Of a DNA stretch of 64,000 nucleotides, positions 26,005-35,018 are shown in pieces. Both the position numbers and the translations under genes were made by a program. Numbering within the stretch: the stretch's first letter is position 1; the number at the start of each line of letters is the position of its first letter. Under the pieces are notes generated by a model. The model made no database searches, was not told the origin of the DNA, and saw nothing but the letters and a program-made list of their open reading frames with translations. Source of the stretch: Sporolactobacillus putidus (GTDB taxonomy: Bacteria > Bacillota > Bacilli > Bacillales > Sporolactobacillaceae); the NCBI RefSeq assembly GCF_014647035.1, contig NZ_BMOK01000001.1:372001-436000 (forward strand). Reading direction: 5' to 3'.

Positions 26005-26129
26005 CGCACTTATTGATTTCAGATCGTTTACTGTTGATTCTTTGGCCGTAACTATTGATTCTCTGCCGATTACTGTTGATTCCCCAACGTTTACTGACGA
26101 TTTTCAGATCTTTACTGACAATTTCAGAC
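26005..26129. repeat. Degenerate 20-22 bp tandem repeat, six units
   Basis: Units begin near 26005, 26025, 26047, 26067, 26088 and 26110, with the core TTTACTGTTGATTCT drifting to TTTACTGACAATTTC. Lies in the 785-bp gap between the two secreted phosphoesterase genes, where I see no gene. Confidence 0.7.
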
Positions 26130-26305
26130 ACTTTGCTCCTGTATACACATCGGGAACGAGCCATTTCAGCTTGTTTTTCATCATTTAGCGGAAAAACGGA
26201 TTCGATTGATCGCTCAATGAAAAAAACTTCCCCTTTTTTTCACCAGTTTGTCCTTTCAGTAGAGATCTGACATGATCCGGCGGTACAATCAGTCAATCGT
26301 ATAAA

Positions 26306-26351
26306 TGCAAAAAACCCGGAAGAAAAGTCCTGATGACTCTTCTCCCGGGTT
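26306..26351 (-). terminator. Terminator of the phospholipase-C-like gene
   Basis: AACCCGG / CCGGGTT with inner AGAA/TTCT pairs; on the minus strand it runs into TTTTTTGC. About 105 bp after the stop. Confidence 0.85.
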
Positions 26352-26457
26352 AGGCATATCAAAGCCTGTTGTTTTCCTCTGCAGCTCATCCCTTTCTCTT
26401 TTTTCGAGACTAAGTTTGCAGTAAATACTTTTTTATTTTTTCGCGGATTTCTTGTGG

Positions 26458-28011
26458 TTAATCCTTATTCAGTTTGCCCAGTTGAACTTGCTCGCCGGTC
26501 GTCGGGTCAAGGAACAGTTTCTGGGCTTTCGGGTCGTGTTTGAAATTAAACATGTTATTCAGCGAGCCCGCCACTGCATCGAACGAATGATCGCCAATTC
26601 TTCCAAGCTTCCAATTGTCCTCGATAAAGCGCAGGATCGAAGACTGATCGGTTAATGTGTGGTCAACATAATTCGTCTTCGCATAAGGCGATATCACAAG
26701 AAGCGGGAGACGCGGGCCGTAGCCGGCACGGTCGAGGTAGTTTCCAAGACTTGGTGTGCCGCTGTTGCCCGGGCCAAACAAAGCATCGTTGCTCGGGTCA
26801 TTTGAACCGTTGACAAGCGGGCTCGCCACATGGTCGTACCAGCCGTCTGAATCATCATAGGCAATGACGACCGCCGTATTTTTCCATTGCGGCAATTTTT
26901 GCAGCTTGTTGATTGTATTCACGATGAAGTTCTGTTCGTCGAGCGGATCGGAATAACCCGCGTGGCCGTCCTGGGACATTCCCGCCTTCAGGAAGCTGAC
27001 GGCAGGCAGGTTGCCTTTATCTGCCGCCGCCCAGAAATCGGTCAGATCATATTGGTGATTCGCCTGATCTGTATAACCGATTTTGCTGACAGACGATGGA
27101 GCCAGATGACTCGGGTTGGCCGTTGACTGATAATATTGAAAAGGTTCGTGGTGCGGGCTGTAGTCCGTAACCGAAGCGCCCGCGATATTTTGATGCGTTG
27201 CAGACGGGTTGCGGAATCCGCCCTGGAACCAGCCCCAAGTAATCCCTTTGCTGTTAAGCAGGTTGCCGACGTTCTTGCCGCTCGCGGAAATGCGCGCGGA
27301 TGATTTTGAAGCCGAATCATAGTAAGGATCCGGATCGGCAATAACCGTGCCGTTTGCGACCTGGCCGGGAACACCAGGGACGACTTGTCCATTTTGATAG
27401 GCCGTAATGCCGTGCGTCTGGCCGGATACAAGATTCAGCGCGCCCGGTGTTGACGGCCCGAAGGTCGTGTTGTATGAATTGTCGCTCATTGAGAAGTTCT
27501 GTGCATAGTTCCACAGAGCGGTGACCGTATTGCCGTCATAGTAGTTCATAACGATCGGATTCCCGTTTCCCGCATATTTGACAAATTGATCCATTTTGCC
27601 GCCGTCGAATGCTTTCTGTTCTGCAGCGTAACCGTGATTCATGTCGGGAGTCATCGCCTGCGAGCGTGACAGCCGCTGCGGATTGCTGGAATTCGGATTA
27701 TTGGATAAAAGAGTGCTCGTTAATCCATTAACGCTCGGCGTATTCGGTTTCGCGGTAAATTTCGGTTCGCCGGGCGTGCTGTTTGCTGCGTTCGGGTATG
27801 TCCCAAAATAGTGATCAAAAGAGATGTTTTCATTAAACAGTACGACAATGTGCTTGATCGGCGTTGTTGTCTGAGATTTGGATACTTTCACGCTCTCTGT
27901 CTGATGATCGGAATCTTTGCCGAAAACATGGTCGGGAACCGCCGCACTGAAAACCGCGCTCACGGCCAGCGCAGCGCCCGCAATGCTTGCTGCCACTCTC
28001 TTAGCTCTCAA
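26458..28011 (-). CDS. Secreted phosphoesterase, phospholipase C / acid phosphatase type
   Basis: A 517-residue exported PF04185 enzyme. The signal peptide runs RAKRVAASIAGAALAVSAVF and on to about residue 32. Active-site blocks: IKHIVVLFNENISFDHYFGT, GPSTPGALNLVSGQTHG, VIAYDDSDGWYDHV and PRLPLLVISPYAKTNYVDH. These match bacterial non-hemolytic phospholipase C and acid phosphatase proteins that release phosphate from lipids or other esters. The TTG at 28011, nine bases after AAGGGGAG, is preferred to the TTG at 28020 that touches it. Separate transcript from the propeller protein downstream. Confidence 0.88.
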   Translation of the reverse strand: MRAKRVAASIAGAALAVSAVFSAAVPDHVFGKDSDHQTESVKVSKSQTTTPIKHIVVLFNENISFDHYFGTYPNAANSTPGEPKFTAKPNTPSVNGLTSTLLSNNPNSSNPQRLSRSQAMTPDMNHGYAAEQKAFDGGKMDQFVKYAGNGNPIVMNYYDGNTVTALWNYAQNFSMSDNSYNTTFGPSTPGALNLVSGQTHGITAYQNGQVVPGVPGQVANGTVIADPDPYYDSASKSSARISASGKNVGNLLNSKGITWGWFQGGFRNPSATHQNIAGASVTDYSPHHEPFQYYQSTANPSHLAPSSVSKIGYTDQANHQYDLTDFWAAADKGNLPAVSFLKAGMSQDGHAGYSDPLDEQNFIVNTINKLQKLPQWKNTAVVIAYDDSDGWYDHVASPLVNGSNDPSNDALFGPGNSGTPSLGNYLDRAGYGPRLPLLVISPYAKTNYVDHTLTDQSSILRFIEDNWKLGRIGDHSFDAVAGSLNNMFNFKHDPKAQKLFLDPTTGEQVQLGKLNKD

Positions 28012-28179
28012 CTTATTCAACTCCCCTTAATTAGATTACCTTTTTGGAATAGATTACTTTTTTAGTATAGACTGTATATCGTTAAGCAGATTTTAAGATT
28101 ATATAATGATCACGCTAAATATGAGCGTATCCGAATAGTCCAAAAGGTTCAGAAGATTAAAATAGAAAAAGGCATAGAA

Positions 28180-28203
28180 AAAAAGACTTTCTAAAGTCTT
28201 TTC
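28180..28203 (-). terminator. Terminator at the left edge of the repeat-RNA region
   Basis: AAAGACTTT CT AAAGTCTTT; on the minus strand it is followed by TTTTTC, so it could end a minus-strand transcript covering the motif at 28229-28281. Plus-strand use is possible too. Confidence 0.6.
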
Positions 28204-28228
28204 AAAAAGGAGGACAAAAAGGACCAAG

Positions 28229-28281
28229 GTCAGGCAAAGCGCCACGTCCTATGGCATGCCTGACACTAGCCCGTCCTGGGC
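28229..28281 (-). ncRNA. AGGA-loop twin-hairpin motif, copy D
   Basis: On the minus strand: hairpin GCCC-AGGAC-GGGC, TAGT, outer strand GTCAGGC, hairpin GCCAT-AGGAC-GTGGC, GCTTT, closing strand GCCTGAC. Same plan as copies A, B and C, opposite direction to A and B. No gene overlaps. Confidence 0.6.
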
Positions 28282-28326
28282 GTTGAAGGTTAAGGAAACG
28301 AAGCTTTGCGCTACCTGCGCGTACTT

Positions 28327-28383
28327 TCACAGGATGTGATGACTTCAACGTTGCGTACAGGACGTGCGCGTTCTTAGTTGAAG
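28327..28383 (+). ncRNA. AGGA-loop twin-hairpin motif, copy A
   Basis: Hairpin TCAC-AGGAT-GTGA, outer strand CTTCAAC, hairpin GCGTAC-AGGAC-GTGCGC, closing strand GTTGAAG. Intergenic. Confidence 0.65.
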
Positions 28384-28432
28384 TTCCTCTGTTAATACGT
28401 GAAGAGCAGAAAAGCGAGTTGACGCAGAACTT

Positions 28433-28489
28433 CCACAGGATGTGGTGACTTCTGCGTTGTGCACAGGACGTGCACGTTATTAGCAGAAG
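28433..28489 (+). ncRNA. AGGA-loop twin-hairpin motif, copy B
   Basis: Hairpin CCAC-AGGAT-GTGG, outer strand CTTCTGC, hairpin GTGCAC-AGGAC-GTGCAC, closing strand GCAGAAG. Relative to copy A, stem bases change in pairs while the loops stay the same. A GC-rich stem CCGGAC/GTCCGG follows at about 28509-28541. Confidence 0.65.
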
Positions 28490-28654
28490 GTCTTATCTTA
28501 GCTTTTCCCGGACTTTTTGAACTCCCTCTTTTAAGGTCCGGTCTTTAAATGCAGCTCATTCAATCTTTTTTCTTTCAAAACGGCTTCCTTTTTCTTCCGT
28601 ATTCTCCATCGGAACCCGGCAGAAAGGATGTGTTTTGAAAAGATAACAGGCCGA

Positions 28655-30067
28655 TCAGTCAAGTCTTTTGCGCTTCATCTCGTCTTTTTCAAAGCTGAAC
28701 AGAGTCGGGTGGTCTTCAATAATTGTCTGCAGATGAACGGGTCTGCCCCAGAGCTGAACAAGATACTTCAGCACCCCTTCCATGTCCCTGACATCCAGTT
28801 CGATGCCCTCATAGCGGTGTTTCAGCAGGAGTTCCCCGTTGCCGTTGTAGTCTCCGTTTTCGACAACGATATACGGAAAGCCGCCGTTAACCCTCATGGA
28901 CACAAGCTGATCGCGAACATTTTTCCAGTCTTTATCCGTAATTGTGTAATCAGTCCCCTTCTTCTCAAACAGGAAGAGATCCTCCCGATGAACCAGTTCT
29001 TTAGTCATGTAGTTACGGATGAATGACTGATCGGACTCCAGTTCGCGAACCTCGAATATCTTTTCAGAACCGGATCCCGCTTCAACGCCAACCGCTTTCA
29101 TCGCTTCGCTTGGATGATTATATCGTTCCTCAATATCTTCAAACAGCTTCAGTCCCAGGTAGTAGGGATTGATCGTTTGCCGCGAAGGCTGCACCACTTG
29201 AGCATTCAGTTTCGCAAACTCAACGGCGTCGTCGGATGTCAGATCGAGTTCGCGCATGATCCGCGCGTGCCAGTATGAGGCCCATCCCTCATTCATAATC
29301 TTTGTCTCAAGCTGCGGCCAGAAATAGAGCATCTCCTCTCTGAGCATCGTTAAAATATCGCGCTGCCAGTCTTCAAGAACCCGGCTGTATTCTTCAATAA
29401 AGAAAAGAAGATCTTTTTCAGGGCGTTTCGGAAATTTGGCTTTTTCTTCTTCTCCGTTCTTTTCTTCAGTATCGTCCAGATCAAGCATATCCTGGTATTG
29501 AGAAAGCGGGCGTTTCCTTTTCTTGGTCGGTTTCCCGGGTTTGTTATCCAGCCAGTCTCCTTTTCTGATAATGCGCGGATCCACGTGTTCCTGAATGGCA
29601 AGTACTGCGTCAATGAACTTTTCCACTTTTTTCCGGCCGTATTTTTCTTCGTAGTCATGGATGCGTTCTGCAGTAGCACTCATGCTCTCGACCATGTCCC
29701 GGCGGGTATTGACGAAACGGATATTGTTTTTAAAAAAGTCGCAGTGGGCGAGCACATGGGCAACAATCATTTTGTTCTGGATAAGCGTGTTCGTATTGAG
29801 CAGGAATGCGTAACACGGATTGGAATTAATCACGAGTTCATAAATTTTGCTGAGACCAAGATCGTACTGCACCTTCATTTTATAAAACTGTTTGCCGAAA
29901 CTCCAATGGGAAAAACGCGTCGGCATACCATAGGCACCAAATGTATAGATGATTTCCGCGGGGCAGATTTCATAGCGCATCGGGTAAAAGTCGAGGCCGA
30001 AGCCTTTCGCAATTTCTGTTATTTCGTCAATGGAACGGTCAAGTGCTTTGAACTCTTCTTTATTCAC
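28655..30067 (-). CDS. spoVR: SpoVR-family sporulation protein
   Basis: A 470-residue SpoVR protein (B. subtilis SpoVR is 468). In Bacillus it is made in the mother cell and affects the spore cortex; its biochemistry is not settled. Typical blocks: [20 protein letters not shown] near the start, [28 protein letters not shown], and [18 protein letters not shown] near 260. The GTG at 30067 has AAAGGA at a long spacer. Its usual functional partners YhbH and PrkA are both in this window, about 15 and 24 kb away. Single gene. Confidence 0.93.
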   Translation of the reverse strand: MNKEEFKALDRSIDEITEIAKGFGLDFYPMRYEICPAEIIYTFGAYGMPTRFSHWSFGKQFYKMKVQYDLGLSKIYELVINSNPCYAFLLNTNTLIQNKMIVAHVLAHCDFFKNNIRFVNTRRDMVESMSATAERIHDYEEKYGRKKVEKFIDAVLAIQEHVDPRIIRKGDWLDNKPGKPTKKRKRPLSQYQDMLDLDDTEEKNGEEEKAKFPKRPEKDLLFFIEEYSRVLEDWQRDILTMLREEMLYFWPQLETKIMNEGWASYWHARIMRELDLTSDDAVEFAKLNAQVVQPSRQTINPYYLGLKLFEDIEERYNHPSEAMKAVGVEAGSGSEKIFEVRELESDQSFIRNYMTKELVHREDLFLFEKKGTDYTITDKDWKNVRDQLVSMRVNGGFPYIVVENGDYNGNGELLLKHRYEGIELDVRDMEGVLKYLVQLWGRPVHLQTIIEDHPTLFSFEKDEMKRKRLD

Positions 30068-30212
30068 TGGAGCGCCAGCATCCTTTCCAAGCCAATTTCG
30101 CCTCAGGCAAATGCTTCTTTCTTCATCCTATGAACAAACCCCGTCTCAATATACCCGGGTATGGGTTCAAATCAACCGACTTTGGACAGTTGCTGTTTGA
30201 ACGGTACTAATG

Positions 30213-32543
30213 CTATCGGTTCTGTTCTTTGTTTGAGTGCACTTCATCCCCGGCAGGTTTCAGTTTCTCGATAATAGCCTCACACAGGCCGTCAAGCGCC
30301 GCTTTCTGATGATCCGGAACAGCATCCTGATTTCCGTAGACAAAGCGTTCGTAATGCATCGTCAGCCGCATCATGTTGTTTCCCGAAAACCGGTGATCGA
30401 CCCTTTCGGCAAACTCTCGGAGCGTCTGTGTTTCGCTCCGTTTCAGCCCTTTCAGGCGCAGCAGCCGGAACAGGTTCTTGTAGGCGCGGTTGAAACTGTT
30501 TCTGTCTCTGATTTTAAGCCCCTTCTGCCTCCGTGTATAAATCGCCGCCATCCATTTTTTCCATGTCAGAACGAGCAGAAGAAGTCCGGCCGCGATCACA
30601 CCGGCGAACATCCATCCGGCAAACCGCCAATCATTCACTGCGCCGTTCTGTTTTTTGAGAGAGTCTGCCGCCTTACCGGCCGTATTGGAGCTCTGGCTTT
30701 GCTGCTGCTCACGGATTGGTTTTGGCTGAGTCCCCGTTTTCAGTTGCTGATTAGGCTGCGTTTGTGTTTGCTGTGCCTGAGACGGCGCGCTGCTTTGCGT
30801 GCTTCCCCCCTGGCTGGCGGCGGGTAAAGGCTGCGCCTTACCGGGGGAAGTACCAATGAATTTATCCGGTCCGCTGAAAGATGGTGTCGGTTCAAAGGCT
30901 ACCCAGCCGCTGCCGGGAAAATAGACTTCCACCCAGGAGTGGGCGTTTGCATTGGTAATCTCATAATCAAATCTGGTTACTTTCTTTCCACCGGCCGTTT
31001 CCGTTGTCTGTCCGACATACGTGCCTGAATTAAAGCCTTTGACCCAGCGCGCCGGAACACCGACTGATCGCAGAAGAACAACCATCGCCGTTGAAAAATT
31101 ATCACAGTAGCCGATTTTTGAATTAAATAAGAACTGATCCACATAATCCTGATTTCCTGTCGGCCGCGGTACCCGATCCGTTGAATAGCTGAATGTCGGG
31201 GACTTCAAATAATTGACCACCGCCATAGCCTTATCGTACCGATTGTTCTCGGAACCCGTGATCCGGCGGGCAAGCGATCGTACGCGGCCGGGCAGCGAGT
31301 CCGGAAGCTGCAGGTCCGCCTCCCTAACTGACACCGGATCTCCTCCGTTTTGTACCTGTCTGAGCCTGTCAATCTGGAACGTCGGCTGCAGATAACTGAT
31401 ACGCTCCGTTTTCACTTTTTTCCCGTCACTGGTCAAAATCTGGCCTGTCGCCTGATCCAGCTTCAGCATCTTGCCCTGTGCCTGTATGACGGTCAGCTGA
31501 CCCGAATACGGGAGTATCGAAGGGCTCTCATTCGTAAATGTGAGCGTTGCGGTCTCTTCCGAAGTATTTGTGTTCCCCTCATATGGATTAAGCACTGAAA
31601 AACGGCTGTAAGGGCTGGAAAGCGGTGCATAGGAATCATTGCTGCTTTTCCATCCTTTTCCGGTATAAATGTCTTTAGCAGCTACCTTCCAATAATCATT
31701 GTTTCCGCTGGAACTGACTGTGAAAAGGGTCGTTGTATCCATTCCTAGCGAACCGCCAAGATTGAAATCATCTTCATCATAGCCGATACGCTGGCCTGCC
31801 GAAAAAAAAGCTCCTGTCCTGCTTAAACCGGGAACACTGATTTTCTGAAGATAGGATGCGGGGTTCGGCCACCGGGCAGCAAGCTTGGGGCCGGCAAGTC
31901 CCGCGGCAAGTGCAAGAACGGAAATCACGCCGATGGTGAGGAACCAGGTGGAATATGGCTTTTCACCTTCGAATTTCATGCCGCTTTCCTGCACCCTCAT
32001 CAATTTCTGAACACCTAGAATTATCAGTCCGGAAACCGTGACAATCACAATCGCACGGCGGGCATCATAGAACGTGAACGTGTTCAGCACCGAAAGCAAT
32101 GCGAGCGCAAGAAAAAAAAATAAAAAAAAGTGTCCGGCCTTAATCCAGTGCTGCAAGGCCAGGCTGATCAGCCACAGCAGAACAAAAAAGATAAGGGTGC
32201 TGAAAAGGTCGGACAAATTCACCAGGTTGCCCTGCAGCAGCATTCTGAAGTTTTGATAAATGCTTTGTCCCACCTGCATGATCCATTTTACGTTGAACAG
32301 TGCCTGATTCTGAAAAAAGAAATAATGCAGACTGTACAGAACCATCAGTCCGCCTCCTGCACCTTGCGCCCAGCGCGGGAGACGCAAATAGGAAAGCATC
32401 ATGGTCACGGCAATAAAGGCCATAATGACGGGCTCCGACTGTAAAATCGTCAGTTCGGTAACCGGCCGGGCACATTCCCAAAGAATGACGGAGCCCAGGA
32501 GGTAAAGCACGGCGGTAAGAGACCTTTTTGCGATCGTCTGCAT
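30213..32543 (-). CDS. yebA: Transglutaminase-like membrane protein (YebA/TgpA type)
   Basis: A 776-residue membrane protein. The N-terminal part (about 1-200) has five or six membrane segments. An outside domain carries a transglutaminase-like core (about 440-560) with Cys in IGYCDNFSTAMVVLLRSVGV and His in NAHSWVEVYFPGSGWVAFEP. A Gln/Ser-rich low-complexity stretch (about 570-630) is followed by one more membrane segment and a DUF4129-like cytoplasmic tail. ATG at 32543 follows AGGTGG and starts one base past the stop of the DUF58 gene, so translation is coupled. Third gene of the MoxR/DUF58/transglutaminase operon, a common trio also seen as yeaC-yeaD-yebA in B. subtilis. The substrate is unknown. 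Confidence 0.88.
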   Translation of the reverse strand: MQTIAKRSLTAVLYLLGSVILWECARPVTELTILQSEPVIMAFIAVTMMLSYLRLPRWAQGAGGGLMVLYSLHYFFFQNQALFNVKWIMQVGQSIYQNFRMLLQGNLVNLSDLFSTLIFFVLLWLISLALQHWIKAGHFFLFFFLALALLSVLNTFTFYDARRAIVIVTVSGLIILGVQKLMRVQESGMKFEGEKPYSTWFLTIGVISVLALAAGLAGPKLAARWPNPASYLQKISVPGLSRTGAFFSAGQRIGYDEDDFNLGGSLGMDTTTLFTVSSSGNNDYWKVAAKDIYTGKGWKSSNDSYAPLSSPYSRFSVLNPYEGNTNTSEETATLTFTNESPSILPYSGQLTVIQAQGKMLKLDQATGQILTSDGKKVKTERISYLQPTFQIDRLRQVQNGGDPVSVREADLQLPDSLPGRVRSLARRITGSENNRYDKAMAVVNYLKSPTFSYSTDRVPRPTGNQDYVDQFLFNSKIGYCDNFSTAMVVLLRSVGVPARWVKGFNSGTYVGQTTETAGGKKVTRFDYEITNANAHSWVEVYFPGSGWVAFEPTPSFSGPDKFIGTSPGKAQPLPAASQGGSTQSSAPSQAQQTQTQPNQQLKTGTQPKPIREQQQSQSSNTAGKAADSLKKQNGAVNDWRFAGWMFAGVIAAGLLLLVLTWKKWMAAIYTRRQKGLKIRDRNSFNRAYKNLFRLLRLKGLKRSETQTLREFAERVDHRFSGNNMMRLTMHYERFVYGNQDAVPDHQKAALDGLCEAIIEKLKPAGDEVHSNKEQNR

Positions 32544-32544
32544 T

Positions 32545-33726
32545 TTATCCACCTGCCTTGAAGAGTCTGTCAAATTGTTCATTGATTAATAGATAGAGTG
32601 AAAAATAAGGGGACTTGCAGGGCTTTAGGCTGTCTTCCGCGCCATAATCGGTAACAAAGAACAGGGTCTGCCGCTGTCTTGCCGAACGTGCAAACTCGCT
32701 TACAGGCTGTGCCAGTGCAGGATCGGTCGTGACCACGAAGCCGGCTTTTCTACTGTCGCCGGAGAGCCGCAAATCGTCGGCTTTCAAGGCCTCGGCCTCT
32801 GATAACTCTGCCAGCTTTTCATTGGCGCCGGCCGTTGCACGAACAACACTCCCTCGCAGAAGAAGCGGTTTTTCAGTGCCGCTCCAGGTTAGAAGAACGG
32901 TGAAGCCCGCCTCGAGCAACGTTCGGACCAGAGAAGCTGTAAAGGCAACACCACGTTCAAAAAGGGCGTCTGTATCCTTTCTGCGCGCCACGAAAACGAC
33001 GGAGGCATGCCTTTCTCTTTCCGGTTCAAACTGTTTAGCCACAAGTTGGTTTGTCCGCGCCGTTGATTTCCAGTCAAGCCACGACAGGCGGTCGGTCGGC
33101 TGATAAGGCCGAATACCTGCGAACCGCGAGAGATCTCTCTGCCGGCCGTCAGGCGTGATTCTGCCGGGACCCGCTCCGGGTATTTCAAGCGGCTGCACTT
33201 TTGGGAAGACGAGCCATGTTGCCTCGCACTTCAATCTGACCGTTCTGTGAAAGAAGCCGAAGGGATCGCCGGTTTTAAGCTGAATCTCCCTGACCGTGTA
33301 TTTTCCGCGTGCCATGTCCGCAACAGAATAGGAAAAAACGGCATGGCGCCGCATCCAGAACAGCATGCCCGTTTTTCCCTCGCGTATCGGTCCGCCGGAC
33401 AAAGGAGCAAACTCCTCCTGAATGGTAACGAGAAAAAAGGGGGCCGGCCACTTTCTTTTCAGCACGATTCGAACATGCATCGTGTCGCCGGCAGACAATT
33501 CTTTTTCCTGAATCGTTCTTTCCGCTTCTATTAATCGAAAAGGATAGATAACCAGAAAGATCATGTAGAGAACAAAAGGCAGGAATGCATAGAAAATAAA
33601 CCAGCCCGTAAAGCCGCCCTGAAACATTGCAAAAGCGAACATACAGGCAAAAACGGCGAGCATGACCACGCTCTGACAGAACGCACTTTTTCTGAACTTG
33701 AGGAAATACTGAAGACTGTGCTTCAT
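32545..33726 (-). CDS. yeaD: DUF58 membrane protein (YeaD type)
   Basis: A 393-residue protein with two N-terminal membrane helices (about 15-60) and a C-terminal DUF58 domain with the signature GIRPYQPTDRLSWLDWKSTA near 200, followed by a von Willebrand A-like fold. Usually works with a MoxR ATPase as a chaperone-like pair of unclear target. Its ATG overlaps the stop of the MoxR gene (ATGA at 33723-33726), so the two are translated together. Confidence 0.9.
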   Translation of the reverse strand: MKHSLQYFLKFRKSAFCQSVVMLAVFACMFAFAMFQGGFTGWFIFYAFLPFVLYMIFLVIYPFRLIEAERTIQEKELSAGDTMHVRIVLKRKWPAPFFLVTIQEEFAPLSGGPIREGKTGMLFWMRRHAVFSYSVADMARGKYTVREIQLKTGDPFGFFHRTVRLKCEATWLVFPKVQPLEIPGAGPGRITPDGRQRDLSRFAGIRPYQPTDRLSWLDWKSTARTNQLVAKQFEPERERHASVVFVARRKDTDALFERGVAFTASLVRTLLEAGFTVLLTWSGTEKPLLLRGSVVRATAGANEKLAELSEAEALKADDLRLSGDSRKAGFVVTTDPALAQPVSEFARSARQRQTLFFVTDYGAEDSLKPCKSPYFSLYLLINEQFDRLFKAGG

Positions 33727-34685
33727 TTAACCGGTTCCTCGTGCATCACAGGAACTTTGATTTTACCGATGATTTCATGAACAATCGTGAGTGCGGTCAT
33801 GTGTTCATAGGTAGCTTCCTGTTTCAGTACCATCCGATGTCCGATAACGAACGGAGCAACGGCCTTGACATCATCCGGAACAGCGAAATCGCGCTGTTCC
33901 ACGAAAGCGTGTGCCTGGACGGCTTTCAGCAGGCCCAGCGTCCCTCTTGGACTGACACCGAGATAAATCATCGGATGTTCGCGCGTCGCTGCAACGATGT
34001 CGAGAATATAGTTTTTGATGCTGTCCGAAACAAAAACCGAATCCGTATGGCGGCGCAGCCGCAGAATATCGGAAACCTCCAGAATCGAATGGAGTTCTTT
34101 CAGAGGATCGCGACCGGCCGCACGATTTAAAATCGCCAGCTCATTCTCTCTGCTTGGATAGCCTATGGAAAGCTTGATCAGGAAACGGTCCAGCTGAGCT
34201 TCGGGCAGGGCATAGGTCCCTTCATACTCGATCGGATTCTGAGTGGCCATGACGAAAAAAAGGTCGGGAAGTTCCCGGGAAACACCGTCAACGGTCACAC
34301 TGCCCTCCGCCATTCCTTCAAGGAGAGCGGATTGTGTCTTCGGAGACGTCCGGTTGATTTCATCGGCCAGAATAATATTGCCCATCAGCGGGCCGGGCCT
34401 GAATTCAAATTGCAAGGTTTTTTGGTTATATATAGATAATCCCGTGATATCTGAAGGCAGAAGATCAGGAGTAAACTGAATCCGCTTGAATTCCGCCCCG
34501 ATCGTTCTGGCGATTGCACGGACAAGGAGTGTTTTGCCCACACCTGGAATGTCCTCAATCAGAACATGTCCCCCGGCAAGCAATGCAACCGTGATCAGTT
34601 TAATGGTTTTCCTCTTGCCGACCACTACGGTTTCAACGTTATCGATCATATCCGCGATTAACTGATGCTCAGCGCCATGGTTCAT
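33723..34685 (-). CDS. yeaC: MoxR-family AAA+ ATPase (YeaC type)
   Basis: A 320-residue AAA_3 ATPase. Walker A is [16 protein letters not shown] near residue 40. Walker B and sensor residues are in [20 protein letters not shown] and [20 protein letters not shown]. MoxR proteins act as chaperones in assembly or activation of partner proteins. First gene of the trio. ATG at 34685 after GGGGAAATGAT. Confidence 0.93.
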   Translation of the reverse strand: MNHGAEHQLIADMIDNVETVVVGKRKTIKLITVALLAGGHVLIEDIPGVGKTLLVRAIARTIGAEFKRIQFTPDLLPSDITGLSIYNQKTLQFEFRPGPLMGNIILADEINRTSPKTQSALLEGMAEGSVTVDGVSRELPDLFFVMATQNPIEYEGTYALPEAQLDRFLIKLSIGYPSRENELAILNRAAGRDPLKELHSILEVSDILRLRRHTDSVFVSDSIKNYILDIVAATREHPMIYLGVSPRGTLGLLKAVQAHAFVEQRDFAVPDDVKAVAPFVIGHRMVLKQEATYEHMTALTIVHEIIGKIKVPVMHEEPVK

Positions 34686-34910
34686 ATCATTTCCCCGCTT
34701 TGTTATATGTTCTGATTATTTCAATCATTTTAATTCTATTGTACAGACTTCCCGACTGCATTTCCATCCGGCGGCTTCTCTTGGATGCCGGCATGAAAGA
34801 CGTTCAGGTGCTAATGAATATGTTTTGTTAAATTATTCTGAAACGCGTTTTGTGCGCTGGATTCAAAAACCGCTTCGACGGGACTATTGCTTAACACGGC
34901 CAATTGAAAA

Positions 34911-35010
34911 AAGCCGCCATTCTTTTTTCCTAAAAGTAAAGGAGAAATCACGCCATATCTTTTCGCGTGCTTTCCCCTTTTTCAGTCCTGCTCAATTAAA
35001 TCGGCGGCTT
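34911..35010 (-). terminator. Likely terminator of hemAT
   Basis: AAGCCGCC and GGCGGCTT pair across a long, partly self-pairing loop; on the minus strand the closing arm runs into TTTTTTC. The region 34686-35018 has no gene. Confidence 0.55.
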
Positions 35011-35018
35011 GCCTTTTT

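Noticed and set aside
28141-28654. Known riboswitch class for the AGGA-loop region
   Set aside because: No match to the riboswitch consensus sequences I know (S-box, T-box, purine, TPP, FMN, lysine, glycine, c-di-GMP); no gene start follows directly.
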